36,102 bases of DNA from JAVBQG01 sp031549185 (lineage in GTDB: Bacteria; Synergistota; Synergistia; Synergistales; Synergistaceae), in NCBI GenBank assembly GCA_031549185.1, contig JAVBQG010000023.1, positions 1 through 36,102 on the forward strand, written 5' to 3'. Numbering within the stretch: the first letter of the stretch is position 1; every line of letters begins with the position of its first letter. The translations under genes and the position numbers were made by a program. Shown here one piece after another: positions 7,100-14,975 of this stretch. The notes below the pieces were generated by a model that made no database searches, was not told the DNA's origin, and saw only the letters and a list, made by a program, of their open reading frames with translations.

Positions 7100-8008
7100 A
7101 TGAAAGTCTATCGATTGCTTGAAATTCTGACGATCCTTCTGCGGCGCGAGTCGACCACCGCTCCCCTGCTGGCCGAGCGCCTCGGCGTTTCCGAGCGCAC
7201 GATCCGCCGGGACATCGACGACCTCAGCCTGGCGGGCGTCCCCGTGGTCACGCGGCAGGGCGCGGGCGGCGGAATCTCCATCGCGGACGGGTACACGCTC
7301 GACAAGCGCCTGCTGCTGCCGGACGAGCTGCAGAGCATCCTCGCAGGCCTGCGAGGCCTAGACTCCGCCGGCGCGGGCGGCGACATCAAACCGCTGCTCG
7401 ACAAGCTGGGCGACCTGCGAGGCGAAACTGCGCCGAGCGTCGGGATGCACATCGACCTCGCCTCCCACTACCGGGAGAGCCTCTCGGCGAAGATCGCCCT
7501 CCTGAAAAAGGCAATCGCCGGACACGAGGTCGTCGCGTTCGACTACTACTCCGACAAGGGCAAGACACAGCGGCGCGTGGAGCCGTACTTCATCGTCTTC
7601 AAGTGGACATCGTGGTATCTGTTCGGGTACTGCTTGCTGCGCGACGACTTCCGCCTCTTCAAGCTCAACCGACTCTGGGAACTGACGGCCGAAGGATCGC
7701 CCTTCTCCCCGCGGGAGGTCCCGCCGGAGAAGATGGCGTTCGACGACGTCTGGCTCAACGAAACCCCGATGGTCGTCGTCTTCGACGCCTCCGTGGAGTA
7801 CATGCTTATCGACTCGTTCGGCCCCGAGAACTACGAGGCGATGCCGGACGGACGACTGCGCTTCGAGTGGGGCTACACGAACGTCGAAGCGACCGCGAGC
7901 TGGATTCTCGGCTTCGGGAGCAGGGCGGAGGTTTGGGAGCCGCCGGAGCTGCGCGAGGCGATCGCACGCGAGGCGAGGCGCACGCTGTTTCTCTACGAAC
8001 CTTCCTGA
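7100..8008 (+). CDS. WYL-domain transcriptional regulator (YafY/DeoR-like HTH)
   Basis: This 302-residue regulator has an N-terminal winged helix-turn-helix (residues 5-60, LLAERLGVSERTIRRDIDDLSLAG, then a Gly-rich wing RQGAGGGI) and a WYL domain at about 135-205. The signature is SWYLFGYC with Trp172-Tyr173-Leu174, followed by FRLFKLNRLWEL. WYL domains sense small ligands or nucleic acid. The gene lies just upstream of a PNPOx-like and a GyrI-like gene but is separated from them by a hairpin terminator (8016-8054). It could regulate them or itself; the GyrI-like ligand-binding protein next door supports a small-molecule response. There is no good ribosome site before ATG 7100; an overlapping ATG at 7096 is in another frame. 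Confidence 0.88.
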   Translation: MKVYRLLEILTILLRRESTTAPLLAERLGVSERTIRRDIDDLSLAGVPVVTRQGAGGGISIADGYTLDKRLLLPDELQSILAGLRGLDSAGAGGDIKPLLDKLGDLRGETAPSVGMHIDLASHYRESLSAKIALLKKAIAGHEVVAFDYYSDKGKTQRRVEPYFIVFKWTSWYLFGYCLLRDDFRLFKLNRLWELTAEGSPFSPREVPPEKMAFDDVWLNETPMVVVFDASVEYMLIDSFGPENYEAMPDGRLRFEWGYTNVEATASWILGFGSRAEVWEPPELREAIAREARRTLFLYEPS

Positions 8009-8015
8009 TCTCTGC

Positions 8016-8054
8016 GAGGAACCGGACAGACAGTTGTCCGGTTCCTCGTTTTAC
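8016..8054 (+). terminator. Hairpin terminator after the WYL regulator
   Basis: A perfect 13-base stem (GAGGAACCGGACA at 8016-8028 with its complement at 8035-8047) has a 6-base loop and is followed by GTTTTA. The T run is short, so read-through into the PNPOx-like gene is possible. Confidence 0.7.
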
Positions 8055-8093
8055 ACTTGCGCCATGAGATCTCAAATCGAAGGGGTGTCGTTC

Positions 8094-8513
8094 ATGAGCA
8101 AGAGAGAAGAGGCAAAGCGCCTGCTGGGGAACATGAAGATGGTCTTCCTGGTCACGTACGGAGAGGGCGGACGACCGGACGCGAGGGCGATCTCCCCGAC
8201 GAAATCGGAGGGGCTGGGGACGGTCTGGATGCTCACGGGCAAGTGCAGCGACAAGTACAAAGAGCTGTCGCGGGATCCGCGCTGCATGATCTACGCGACC
8301 GACCTGGAGGACACGGCGAACTATCTGGAGCTGCGGCTGTGGGGATCCGTCGAGCTCCTCGACGACCCCGAATCCCGCGCGTTCGCGTGGCTGGACGAAT
8401 ACACGCACTACTTTCCCGCCGGCGTGAACGATTCCAACCTCGTCGTGCTCAAGTTCACGGCGGATGCGGGCGTCCTGCAGACGGAGGACGGAAAAGAAAA
8501 TCTGAAGTTTTGA
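8094..8513 (+). CDS. Pyridoxamine 5'-phosphate oxidase-like flavin-binding protein
   Basis: This 139-residue protein has the split-barrel PNPOx-like layout: an N-terminal helix (KREEAKRLLGNMKMVFLVTY), strands GRPDARAISPTKSEGLGTVWMLTG that build the flavin site, then KYKELSRDPRCMIYATD and a final sheet YLELRLWGSVELLDD. It belongs to the short 'general stress protein 26' type rather than true PdxH, which is near 210 residues. The start at 8094 is chosen because AAGGGGTG stands 6 bases upstream; in-frame starts further up lack such a site. It is followed after 13 bases by a GyrI-like gene and so probably forms a two-gene operon. The substrate is unknown; reduction of a small oxidised compound or heme/flavin binding is plausible. 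Confidence 0.82.
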   Translation: MSKREEAKRLLGNMKMVFLVTYGEGGRPDARAISPTKSEGLGTVWMLTGKCSDKYKELSRDPRCMIYATDLEDTANYLELRLWGSVELLDDPESRAFAWLDEYTHYFPAGVNDSNLVVLKFTADAGVLQTEDGKENLKF

Positions 8514-8526
8514 GGAGGACTGCACA

Positions 8527-9009
8527 GTGGATTACGAGGTAAAAGTACGCGAGATACCGCCGGCGAAGGCGATGACGATACGCTACGTCACGAACATGGG
8601 GAGCATCGCCCCCGACATGGGGAAGGCGTACCAGGAGCTGTGGGATTACATGGAAGGGAACGGCGCGCAGGCGACGGGAGAGTGCTTCGCCCTCTATCAC
8701 ATGAAGAGCGCCGAGGATTTCGATCCCGAGAACATCGACGTCGAGTGCGGCTTCTCCGTCGCCGAACTGATCCCGGACGGCGGCCGCGTCAAAGGGCGCA
8801 CGGTCGAGGGCGCGCTCTCGGCGACGGCCACGCACAAGGGCCCCTACGATACGATGTGCGCGGCGTACGACGCCGTCATGAAATGGGCCCCCGAAAACGG
8901 CTACGAACTTCTGGCTGGCTGGCGCGACTACTACATCAACGACCCGTCGAACCTCCCGCCCGAGGAGTGGCTGACGGAGGTCACCTGCCCGGTAAAGAAG
9001 AAGGGCTGA
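8527..9009 (+). CDS. GyrI-like small-molecule-binding protein
   Basis: This 160-residue protein starts at a GTG placed 8 bases after a clear GAGGAGG site. It shows the SHS2/GyrI-like ligand-binding pattern seen at the end of AraC- and MerR-type regulators: VKVREIPPAKAMTIRYVTNMGSI at the start, a central LYHM and IDVECGFSV segment, and a C-terminal ATATHKGPYDTMCAAYDAVMKWAPENGYEL helix plus WRDYYIND. There is no DNA-binding domain, so it is a stand-alone binding or hydrolase-type member of the family. It follows the PNPOx-like gene by 13 bases. A role in binding or clearing a hydrophobic or cyclic drug-like ligand is inference from the family. Confidence 0.82.
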   Translation: MDYEVKVREIPPAKAMTIRYVTNMGSIAPDMGKAYQELWDYMEGNGAQATGECFALYHMKSAEDFDPENIDVECGFSVAELIPDGGRVKGRTVEGALSATATHKGPYDTMCAAYDAVMKWAPENGYELLAGWRDYYINDPSNLPPEEWLTEVTCPVKKKG

Positions 9010-9160
9010 GGTATCTTTTCGAAAAACCGCCGCCAGGAGGAGGCCCTTCGATGCCCCCTCCCGGCGACCTTTAGAATCATGATACAATCGCCAATCATGA
9101 AGATCAGAAAAACCGACGGAAGAAACATAGACGCGAATGTGATGCGCCGGAGGTGCGCTT

Positions 9161-9766
9161 TTGTTTCTTGACGGCCTGCGCCTCGGGTTGCTTCTGCAAC
9201 TAGCGGTCGGGCCCGTCTGTCTGATGGTGTTCAACACGGCGGGCACGCTCGGTTTCGCGCGCGGGGCGCTTGCCGCCTTTGCCGTGACGCTCGTCGACGG
9301 CCTTTATATCCTCCTCGCCGGCGCGGGAGTCTCCGCTTTTCTTCGGAACGAGCGCGTCCAGCGCAACATCAAAGTCTTCGGCGCGCTCGTCCTCTTCGCG
9401 TTCGGGCTGGACATCCTCTCGGGCGCCTTCGGCGCTCCCCTGCTGCCGCAGATCAGGCTGTTCAAGGGCGCCGAACCGGGCGGCGTTTTTCTCAAGGCCC
9501 TGGTTTTGACGGCTTCGAACCCCCTCACCATCGTCTTCTGGGGCGGCATCTTCTCGACGGCCGTCGCCTCGAAAAATATGAACCGCGGGCAACTCGCCCT
9601 CTTCGGGCTCGGCTGCGCGGCCGCGACGTTCGCCTTTCTGAACGGCGTCGCCCTTTGCGGCAGCGCGGCCGGGACGTTCCTGCCCGACGCGCTGCTGACG
9701 CTCCTAAACGCGCTCGTCGGAGTCGTCATCGTCGCCTTCGGAGTCAGGATGCTCGTGAAAAAATAA
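9161..9766 (+). CDS. LysE/RhtB-family amino acid exporter
   Basis: This 201-residue inner-membrane protein has six hydrophobic segments. Residues 1-50 carry the family pattern LRLGLLLQLAVGPVCLMVFNTAGTLGFARGALAAFAVTLVDGLYILLAGAG (aligned with GPxx and a G-x-x-G-x-D element), and residues 118-140 carry TASNPLTIVFWGGIF, equal to the NP-x-x-x-x-F-W motif of LysE/RhtB exporters. These proteins release surplus amino acids, which suits an amino-acid fermenter. The start is a TTG at 9161, chosen because CGGAGGTG stands 4-5 bases upstream and no ATG is available nearby. An overlapping 24-codon frame (9097-9171) ends just inside this gene. Confidence 0.85.
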   Translation: MFLDGLRLGLLLQLAVGPVCLMVFNTAGTLGFARGALAAFAVTLVDGLYILLAGAGVSAFLRNERVQRNIKVFGALVLFAFGLDILSGAFGAPLLPQIRLFKGAEPGGVFLKALVLTASNPLTIVFWGGIFSTAVASKNMNRGQLALFGLGCAAATFAFLNGVALCGSAAGTFLPDALLTLLNALVGVVIVAFGVRMLVKK

Positions 9767-9935
9767 AGGTCGCTTCGAGCGATCGCCGGCGACACCCGCT
9801 TTTCTCACGCAAAACACCTCCCGTGAAAGAGCAACAAAAGGCAACCGCCCGACACGCTTCGCACCGTACTTTTTCGCGCGTCCGTCGCATTTTATGCTAT
9901 GATGCGGGTTCCAATACGAGGAGGTTGAATAAGAC

Positions 9936-11198
9936 ATGAGAGACGAGACGAAATGCCTGCACGCCGGATACAAACCCAAGAATGCCGAGCCGCGCGTGAT
10001 GCCGATCGTGCAGAGCACGACATACGTATACGACTCCACGGAGGAGGTCGCGGCGGTCTTCGACGACCCCACGAAGAGCCTGATCTACTCGCGCTTCGCA
10101 AACCCGACCGTGATGGCGGTCGAGGGCAAGATCGCGGAGCTGGAGGGCGGCGTCGGCGCGATGTGCACGACCTCGGGACAGGCAGCGACACTGCTCGCGG
10201 TCCTGAACCTCTGCGCGGCGGGCGACAGCATCGTCAGCACGCCGCAGATCTACGGCGGAAGCATCAACCTCTTCTCCGTCACCCTCAAGCGCTTGGGCAT
10301 CGAGTGCATCTACGTCGACCCGGCTTCGAGCGACGAGGAGATTCACGCCGCCTTCCGCCCCAACACGAAGGCCGTCTTCGGCGAGACGCTTGCAAACCCG
10401 GCGTTGACTGTGCTCGACATCGAGCGCTTCGCCAGGATCGCGCACGCGCACAAGGTGCCACTGATCGTCGACAACACCTTCGCCACGCCGATCCTCTGCA
10501 AGCCGTTCTCGTTCGGCGCGGACATCGTCATCCACTCGACCAGCAAGTACATGGACGGGCACGCCGTACAGGTCGGCGGCGTCATCGTCGACAGCGGCAA
10601 CTTCGACTGGACCTCGGGCAACTTCCCCGAGTTCACCGAGCCGGACGAGTCCTACCACGGGCTCTCCTACACAAAGGCCTACGGCAGAAGCGCCTACATC
10701 ATCAAGGCGAGGATGCAGCTCATGAGGGACTTCGGCGTCTACCCAGCGGCGCACTCCGCGTTCCTGCTCAACCTCGGGCTGGAGACCCTGGCGCCCCGCA
10801 TGAAGCAGTACTGCGAGAACGGCCTGGCGGCGGCGCGTTATCTGAGCAGGTCGCCGCGGGTGGAAAAGGTCATCTACCCCGGTCTCGAGGGAGATGCCTC
10901 CCACGCGCTGGCGCAGAAATACTTGAAGGGATCGAGTGGCGTGATCTCGTTCGTGATCAAGGGCGGCAGGGAGACGGCCATCCGCTTCATGAATGCGTTG
11001 AAGCTGGCCTCCAACGAGGTACATGTCGCCGACATCCGCACCTGCGTGTTGCACCCCGCGAGCGAGACGCACCGGCAGCTCACGGAGGAGCAGCTCCGCG
11101 CGGCGGGCATCGACCCCGGCATGATCCGCCTCTCCGTCGGGCTGGAACACATCGACGACATTCTGGAGGACTTGGAGCAGGCCTTCGCGGCCATCTGA
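9936..11198 (+). CDS. metY: O-acetylhomoserine sulfhydrylase (Cys/Met metabolism PLP enzyme)
   Basis: This 420-residue type I PLP enzyme belongs to the Cys/Met metabolism family. The PLP-binding lysine is Lys204 in IHSTSKYMDGHAVQVGG. YSRFANPT (51-58), a cofactor-phosphate loop TTSGQAA (78-84) and IVDNTFATP (177-185) match. The long insertion TEPDESYHGLSY and overall length fit O-acetylhomoserine aminocarboxypropyltransferase (MetY), which makes homocysteine from O-acetylhomoserine and sulfide, better than cystathionine gamma-synthase or beta-lyase (about 380-400 residues). A related gamma-lyase activity cannot be ruled out. The start is set by GAGGAGG 11 bases upstream; TATGCT/TATGAT boxes at 9893-9903 may be its -10. 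It stands alone and is followed by palindromic element copy 2. Confidence 0.88.
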   Translation: MRDETKCLHAGYKPKNAEPRVMPIVQSTTYVYDSTEEVAAVFDDPTKSLIYSRFANPTVMAVEGKIAELEGGVGAMCTTSGQAATLLAVLNLCAAGDSIVSTPQIYGGSINLFSVTLKRLGIECIYVDPASSDEEIHAAFRPNTKAVFGETLANPALTVLDIERFARIAHAHKVPLIVDNTFATPILCKPFSFGADIVIHSTSKYMDGHAVQVGGVIVDSGNFDWTSGNFPEFTEPDESYHGLSYTKAYGRSAYIIKARMQLMRDFGVYPAAHSAFLLNLGLETLAPRMKQYCENGLAAARYLSRSPRVEKVIYPGLEGDASHALAQKYLKGSSGVISFVIKGGRETAIRFMNALKLASNEVHVADIRTCVLHPASETHRQLTEEQLRAAGIDPGMIRLSVGLEHIDDILEDLEQAFAAI

Positions 11199-11214
11199 GT
11201 TCGGCCACAAACCC

Positions 11215-11359
11215 GACCTCTCCCCCCCGCCCCCCTCTCTCGAAGCGGAGAGGGGGAGCAAAACAGAGTCGAAAAATTTTGAGATTTTTGATTTTGTTTC
11301 TTGCGCTGCTCCCCTCCCTCTCCGCATTGGGAGAGGGAGGGACCGGGGAAGGGAGAGGT
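11215..11359. repeat. Palindromic intergenic element, copy 2
   Basis: A 145-base element with the same termini as the one at 6876-7019 (GACCTCTCCCC at the left, GGGAGAGGT at the right). It shares the CGAAGCGG-AGAGGGGGAG left hairpin and the CTCCCCTCCCTCTCCGC-TTGGGAGAGGGAGGG right hairpin. The AT-rich centre between them differs. It begins 16 bases after the metY stop. Confidence 0.75.
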
Positions 11360-11363
11360 GCCC

Positions 11364-11746
11364 CTATTTTTTGCTCCGCAGGTTATTCTCCTTGTCGATC
11401 TTCCGGTCAAGGCTCGCGAGAAAGGCCCTCGCCTCGGAGGGCGGGTCGCGTACCCCAAACCGATCGCGCAACAAAAGGGGCCTTCTCGAAACGGAGTGGC
11501 CAAGATTTTTTCCCACGGAAAGCACAATCAAACTTCCCCAATCCTGAGTAGATCCCTCCATGTTGACGGCGAAATGCTGATCGCCAAGTAGAAAGACGAT
11601 AACTTGCCATTCGTTGGTACCAACTTCAATCGGAATTTCCGTCCACCACGACCGTCACTTCTGTTGTGGCGATTTAATATTGCTGCGCCGTTTTTACCTA
11701 GCAAAGAATCGTCATGTTGGCGATATGGAATATAAATCCTCTTCAC
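11364..11746 (-). pseudogene. Possible relic of a minus-strand gene, family not recognised
   Basis: In the 657-base gap between metY and the surface protein, the minus strand shows coding-like text in two frames. A GTG at 11746 opens VKRIYIPYRQHDDSLLGKNG and runs to 11528. An overlapping frame, open from 11654 to a TAG at 11364-11366, reads EIPIEVGTNEWQVIVFLLGD, then a helix-like end (EARAFLASLDRKIDKENNL). Neither has a ribosome site and the better-looking part has no normal start codon. I read this as a frameshifted remnant, ending right at the palindromic element. The rest of the gap (11747-11855) is AT-rich and probably holds the promoter of the surface protein; I see no clear -35. Confidence 0.25.
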
Positions 11747-11855
11747 TACAATAAAATTATACCTACGCGGCTCTGCACGCGAGGAACACGGGGATAAGCC
11801 GAGGCTGGGAGGAAACTTCTTGAACGGTTCGCATACGACAGAGGAGGGCTAGAGG

Positions 11856-14243
11856 ATGAAAATATCAGGAAGAAGCAAGTGGGGCACATGGGCTTCGTTT
11901 TCGGCATGTTTTTTGCTGGTGCTTTTTTGCGGCGTTGGGAACGCGGCGAGTATCGCACCTGCGGACCTGCATGGCGAGCGGGTAATCTTCGGAGGGATCA
12001 GCGGAGATTACACGGTTAATTATTACGATGACACCGGTTTGCAACAAGACGTACCCTATACTTACGCTGGCCCCGTAATTTGGCAGGCGGCGTTGACGAA
12101 CATCGGCTCGGACGACATGGCAGCAAGCGCGACGACGATTACGCTGCTGTCGGAATACCTGGTAGGAGGGGACCAAAAATATCAAAGCGCGTCCATAAGT
12201 TCGCAGTGGTACGGCAGCGATCTGCAGAAATGGCTGGACAGTAGCGCTTTGGGAGATTTTCTGGAATATTTCAACCCCGCAGAACAGGGGGCGGTAAAAT
12301 CGCAGACGATGCCGGAATCGACGGAAACCAATGGAGGAATCCTTTTAGCCCCCCCCCGTACGGCAGGCCCCAGCAAGGCTTTCATTCTTAACGGGCGGAC
12401 AGGCCAATACCCCGAGGACGAGCTAAACGATTTCATCGAAAAATTTAAGAATATTGCATCAATTAATGACGACGATAGAATTTGTTTTGATATCCAGTAT
12501 CAATATCCTAATATATATTGGACTCGCTCGTGCGGTGGCGACGTGAACGGCGCCGCCTATGTGACCCAATCGGGCGATCTGTTTTCGGGCGGCCACGGGG
12601 TAAATCACGGCGACGTCGCCGTTCGTCCCGCTTTAAAGCTCGATCTGCAATCTGTAATCTTTCAATCTCTAATCGGTGGTTCCGAGCTTCGGGACCTTTT
12701 CGGCTTCGATCTCAAGAACGCCGCTGCAGACGGTGAAGATTTGATAACAGAAGCAAAGGTGTTGTTTTTTGCCACCAAGGAAACAGATCCATCAACGATG
12801 ACAGCGAACGGCGATACGATCACCATCGAATTTGCCTCCGGGCAAAACGTCGTGCACGCTTATACCGGCACCCCCACCGAAGCGGGACTCGCCAGGCGCT
12901 TCACCGTAACCAAGAACGCTTCGTCCACAGCCGTTCCCGTGGCTCTCGCCAGCGTTTCGAACGACATCGTGACGCTCAAACTGAAAGAAGCGATCGGGAC
13001 GAACGATACGAACATCAGAGTAAGCTACGTCCACACCGACGGTTGCACGGACGGCATCGGCTTCACGAACGACCGCAAGGCCCTGGACACGTTTGCCACA
13101 ACCCAAACGGCCACGAACGAGACAAAAATCGATTTCGACCCGAATACCCCGCACATCACGGGTACGGCGAGAAGCACAATCACGCCGGTCCTCGTAACGG
13201 CGACGGCTATTTCCCCGGCTACAATCAGCAGTGTAACTCCAAGCGCAACCATGCCGGCGTGGCTCTCGGTCGAGGCTGTGGGCACGGATACGATCATGCT
13301 ATCCGGCACGCCAACGGCGGCAAGTTCCGGTTCGTTCGAAATCGCGGCAACAGACAGCAACAACGCAACGTCTTCGCTGCTGGTCACGTATGACGTTTCT
13401 CCGGCCGACAATCCAGGGCCGGGCCCATCGCCCACGCCGTCGAGCAATACGACGCCTTCGAGCGTCTCGATAACGGTCGACGGCACGAAGTACGACGGCG
13501 AGAGGCAGAGCGGCAGCACGTACCTGATCACCGTCCCCTACGGCACGGATATCTCGAACCTGACGGTGAGCGGGACATTGCCGGCGGGCGCCACCAGCGT
13601 CCCGAAGCTGCCGGTGTCGCACGATTTCACCCAAGGCCCGCTTGAAATTACCATAACGGCGCAGGACGGCAAGACAACGGCCACCTACACGATCAACGTA
13701 CAGGTCGAAAAACCGGATGGCCCGACGGAACGGGCGTTCTTCACGATCAACGTCGCCGACTGCGAAATCGTGATCACACAGAACGCTGACGGAACCCTTG
13801 CCGTAAAAGTCCGTATCCCGTTCGCCAGCGACTCGAACCCGGCGTTGCTCGACACGGCGCGGATGATCGCGAGCCTGTTCAACCTCACGGATGTTTCGTA
13901 CAGCTACGTCGACACGCAGGGCAATGATATACCGCTGCAGACTCTGCAGGCATCGAAGGGAAATGCGAGGGCTCCATATCTGCAGATAGCGGGCATGGCG
14001 GCCGACATGGAGGCGATCAAAGACGGCGCGATCACGTCGATTCAGTACACGCTGAAGAACGACGCGACGCAGTACGCGCAGACGTTTTCCGGCGGAGGGT
14101 TGAAGATCGCCAGTATGCCCGGCTACCCGAGCCCGGAACCGGCTCCGGACGGAAGCTCGTCGAGCGGCTGCGACGCGGGCATGGCTGGACTAGCTGTGGT
14201 TGTACTGATGGGGGCGATGGTGGACAGGCGGAAGAAGGATTGA
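11856..14243 (+). CDS. Surface protein with DUF6273-like and Ig-like domains and a Synerg-CTERM tail
   Basis: This 795-residue exported protein starts at ATG 11856 with GAGGAGG 8 bases upstream. Residues 1-31 are a signal peptide ending in GNAAS. Residues about 35-275 look like DUF6273: LLSEYLVGG, then SSQWYGSDLQKWL, YWTRSCGGDVNGAAYV and VAVRPALKLDL. Next come beta-sandwich modules: a region at about 290-430, a putative Ig-like/cadherin-type repeat (about 440-515, MPAWLSVEAVGTDTIMLSGTP), a Pro/Ser linker (PGPGPSPTPSS) and a DUF5018-like module (SVSITVDGTKYDG, 535-615). The last 35 residues are SSSSGCDAGMAGLAV, a hydrophobic helix and DRRKKD, which is the Synerg-CTERM sorting signal. It should be processed and anchored at the cell surface; the ligand is unknown. 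Confidence 0.88.
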   Translation: MKISGRSKWGTWASFSACFLLVLFCGVGNAASIAPADLHGERVIFGGISGDYTVNYYDDTGLQQDVPYTYAGPVIWQAALTNIGSDDMAASATTITLLSEYLVGGDQKYQSASISSQWYGSDLQKWLDSSALGDFLEYFNPAEQGAVKSQTMPESTETNGGILLAPPRTAGPSKAFILNGRTGQYPEDELNDFIEKFKNIASINDDDRICFDIQYQYPNIYWTRSCGGDVNGAAYVTQSGDLFSGGHGVNHGDVAVRPALKLDLQSVIFQSLIGGSELRDLFGFDLKNAAADGEDLITEAKVLFFATKETDPSTMTANGDTITIEFASGQNVVHAYTGTPTEAGLARRFTVTKNASSTAVPVALASVSNDIVTLKLKEAIGTNDTNIRVSYVHTDGCTDGIGFTNDRKALDTFATTQTATNETKIDFDPNTPHITGTARSTITPVLVTATAISPATISSVTPSATMPAWLSVEAVGTDTIMLSGTPTAASSGSFEIAATDSNNATSSLLVTYDVSPADNPGPGPSPTPSSNTTPSSVSITVDGTKYDGERQSGSTYLITVPYGTDISNLTVSGTLPAGATSVPKLPVSHDFTQGPLEITITAQDGKTTATYTINVQVEKPDGPTERAFFTINVADCEIVITQNADGTLAVKVRIPFASDSNPALLDTARMIASLFNLTDVSYSYVDTQGNDIPLQTLQASKGNARAPYLQIAGMAADMEAIKDGAITSIQYTLKNDATQYAQTFSGGGLKIASMPGYPSPEPAPDGSSSSGCDAGMAGLAVVVLMGAMVDRRKKD

Positions 14244-14387
14244 GCGATGGAAGCGTGAGTCGGTTGCCGCAACGGTGCCTTCTGTCAAAGGATCGTCAAT
14301 TCTTTTTCGGACAGAAAGCCAAGCAGCTGCTCTTAAGTTATTGCGGTATCATTTTTCTCAACCCACTGTTTCAAGCCATTACATAGA

Positions 14388-14443
14388 GCTTATTCCGGTT
14401 CTAAATCAAACGTCCCTTTGTTTGATTTAGAACCAGAATAAGC
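14388..14443. repeat. Near-perfect 24-base inverted repeat
   Basis: Arms at 14388-14411 and 14420-14443 are complementary at 23 of 24 positions around an 8-base loop (GTCCCTTT). The arm core is TTGATTTAGAACCAGAATAAG. It has no T run, so it is not an ordinary terminator. A third, direct copy of the arm core lies at 14475-14494. Confidence 0.85.
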
Positions 14444-14474
14444 GTAGCGCCTTGCGCCGCGCCTAACGCGTATC

Positions 14475-14494
14475 GTTGATTTAGAACTAGAATT
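14475..14494. repeat. Third copy of the inverted-repeat arm
   Basis: GTTGATTTAGAACTAGAATT matches the right arm at 14421-14440 at 17 of 20 positions. It overlaps the last two bases of the stop codon of the small gene at 14493-14615. Confidence 0.65.
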
Positions 14495-14615
14495 ACTTCG
14501 AATGACCCTGCGCGGCTGCGCGTTTTCGATCCTCGGCCTCCATCATCTTGTAGATCGCGTACCCAAAACCTCCGAAGCCGATCGCACAACAAAAAATCAT
14601 ATTCGCCACCCACAT
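14493..14615 (-). CDS. 40-residue membrane protein
   Basis: A short frame starts at ATG 14615, 6 bases after a strong AAAGGAGGGGG ribosome site. It encodes one transmembrane helix, MWVANMIFCCAIGFGGFGYA, followed by a charged cytoplasmic-type tail IYKMMEAEDRKRAAAQGHSK. The ribosome site, helix and basic/acidic tail make it a believable gene. I do not recognise a family; similar short single-helix proteins often accompany transporters, but none adjoins it here. It is isolated: the surface protein ends 250 bases away and the LysR gene is divergent from it. Confidence 0.65.
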   Translation of the reverse strand: MWVANMIFCCAIGFGGFGYAIYKMMEAEDRKRAAAQGHSK

Positions 14616-14975
14616 GCGCGTCCCCCTCCTTTCGTACGACCGCAAAATGCCATAGGCGCACGACGCCGTGCAATTCGCGCCGTTCCCTCACGTACTCTTT
14701 CTTTTGTCTTTGTGCGCACATAATCCATTACGAAGGGGGAGAAGCGAAGCTCCTCCCCCTTGGAGGCCTGGTCAGCATGGCTGAAGTGCTGACTCGACTT
14801 TTTTGCGACGGCTTGATCTTGCTGCGAAATGGAAGCCCTTCGGCTTTTTTCAATGTTGCGTCATTTGCAATTCTTTGTTGCATTTTTTACACATCAAGCT
14901 TACTATATTCTTGATCATAAATAAAGCGCATCTTTTTCATCATTCACATGATATTTTCTCATGAAGGTGATACGG
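14616..14975. other. Intergenic region between the small membrane protein and the LysR gene
   Basis: This 360-base gap has no convincing gene. It holds a hairpin at 14733-14761 (13-base arms, 12 paired, loop GAA) of the G-rich kind seen elsewhere between genes, and a short AAGCC-CTTC-GGCTTTTTT hairpin at 14833-14850. From about 14870 the sequence turns AT-rich (TTGCATTTTTTACACATC, ACTATATTCTTGATCAT) and probably carries the LysR promoter and its own binding sites. Confidence 0.5.

Noticed and set aside
9936..11198. SAM or S-box type riboswitch upstream of metY
   Set aside because: The 169 bases before the gene show no recognisable S-box core (conserved kink-turn and four-helix junction); only possible -10 boxes are seen.
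9897..11327. 476-codon minus-strand frame opposite metY
   Set aside because: Shadow frame: metY has all catalytic motifs, a ribosome site and normal codon use on the plus strand.
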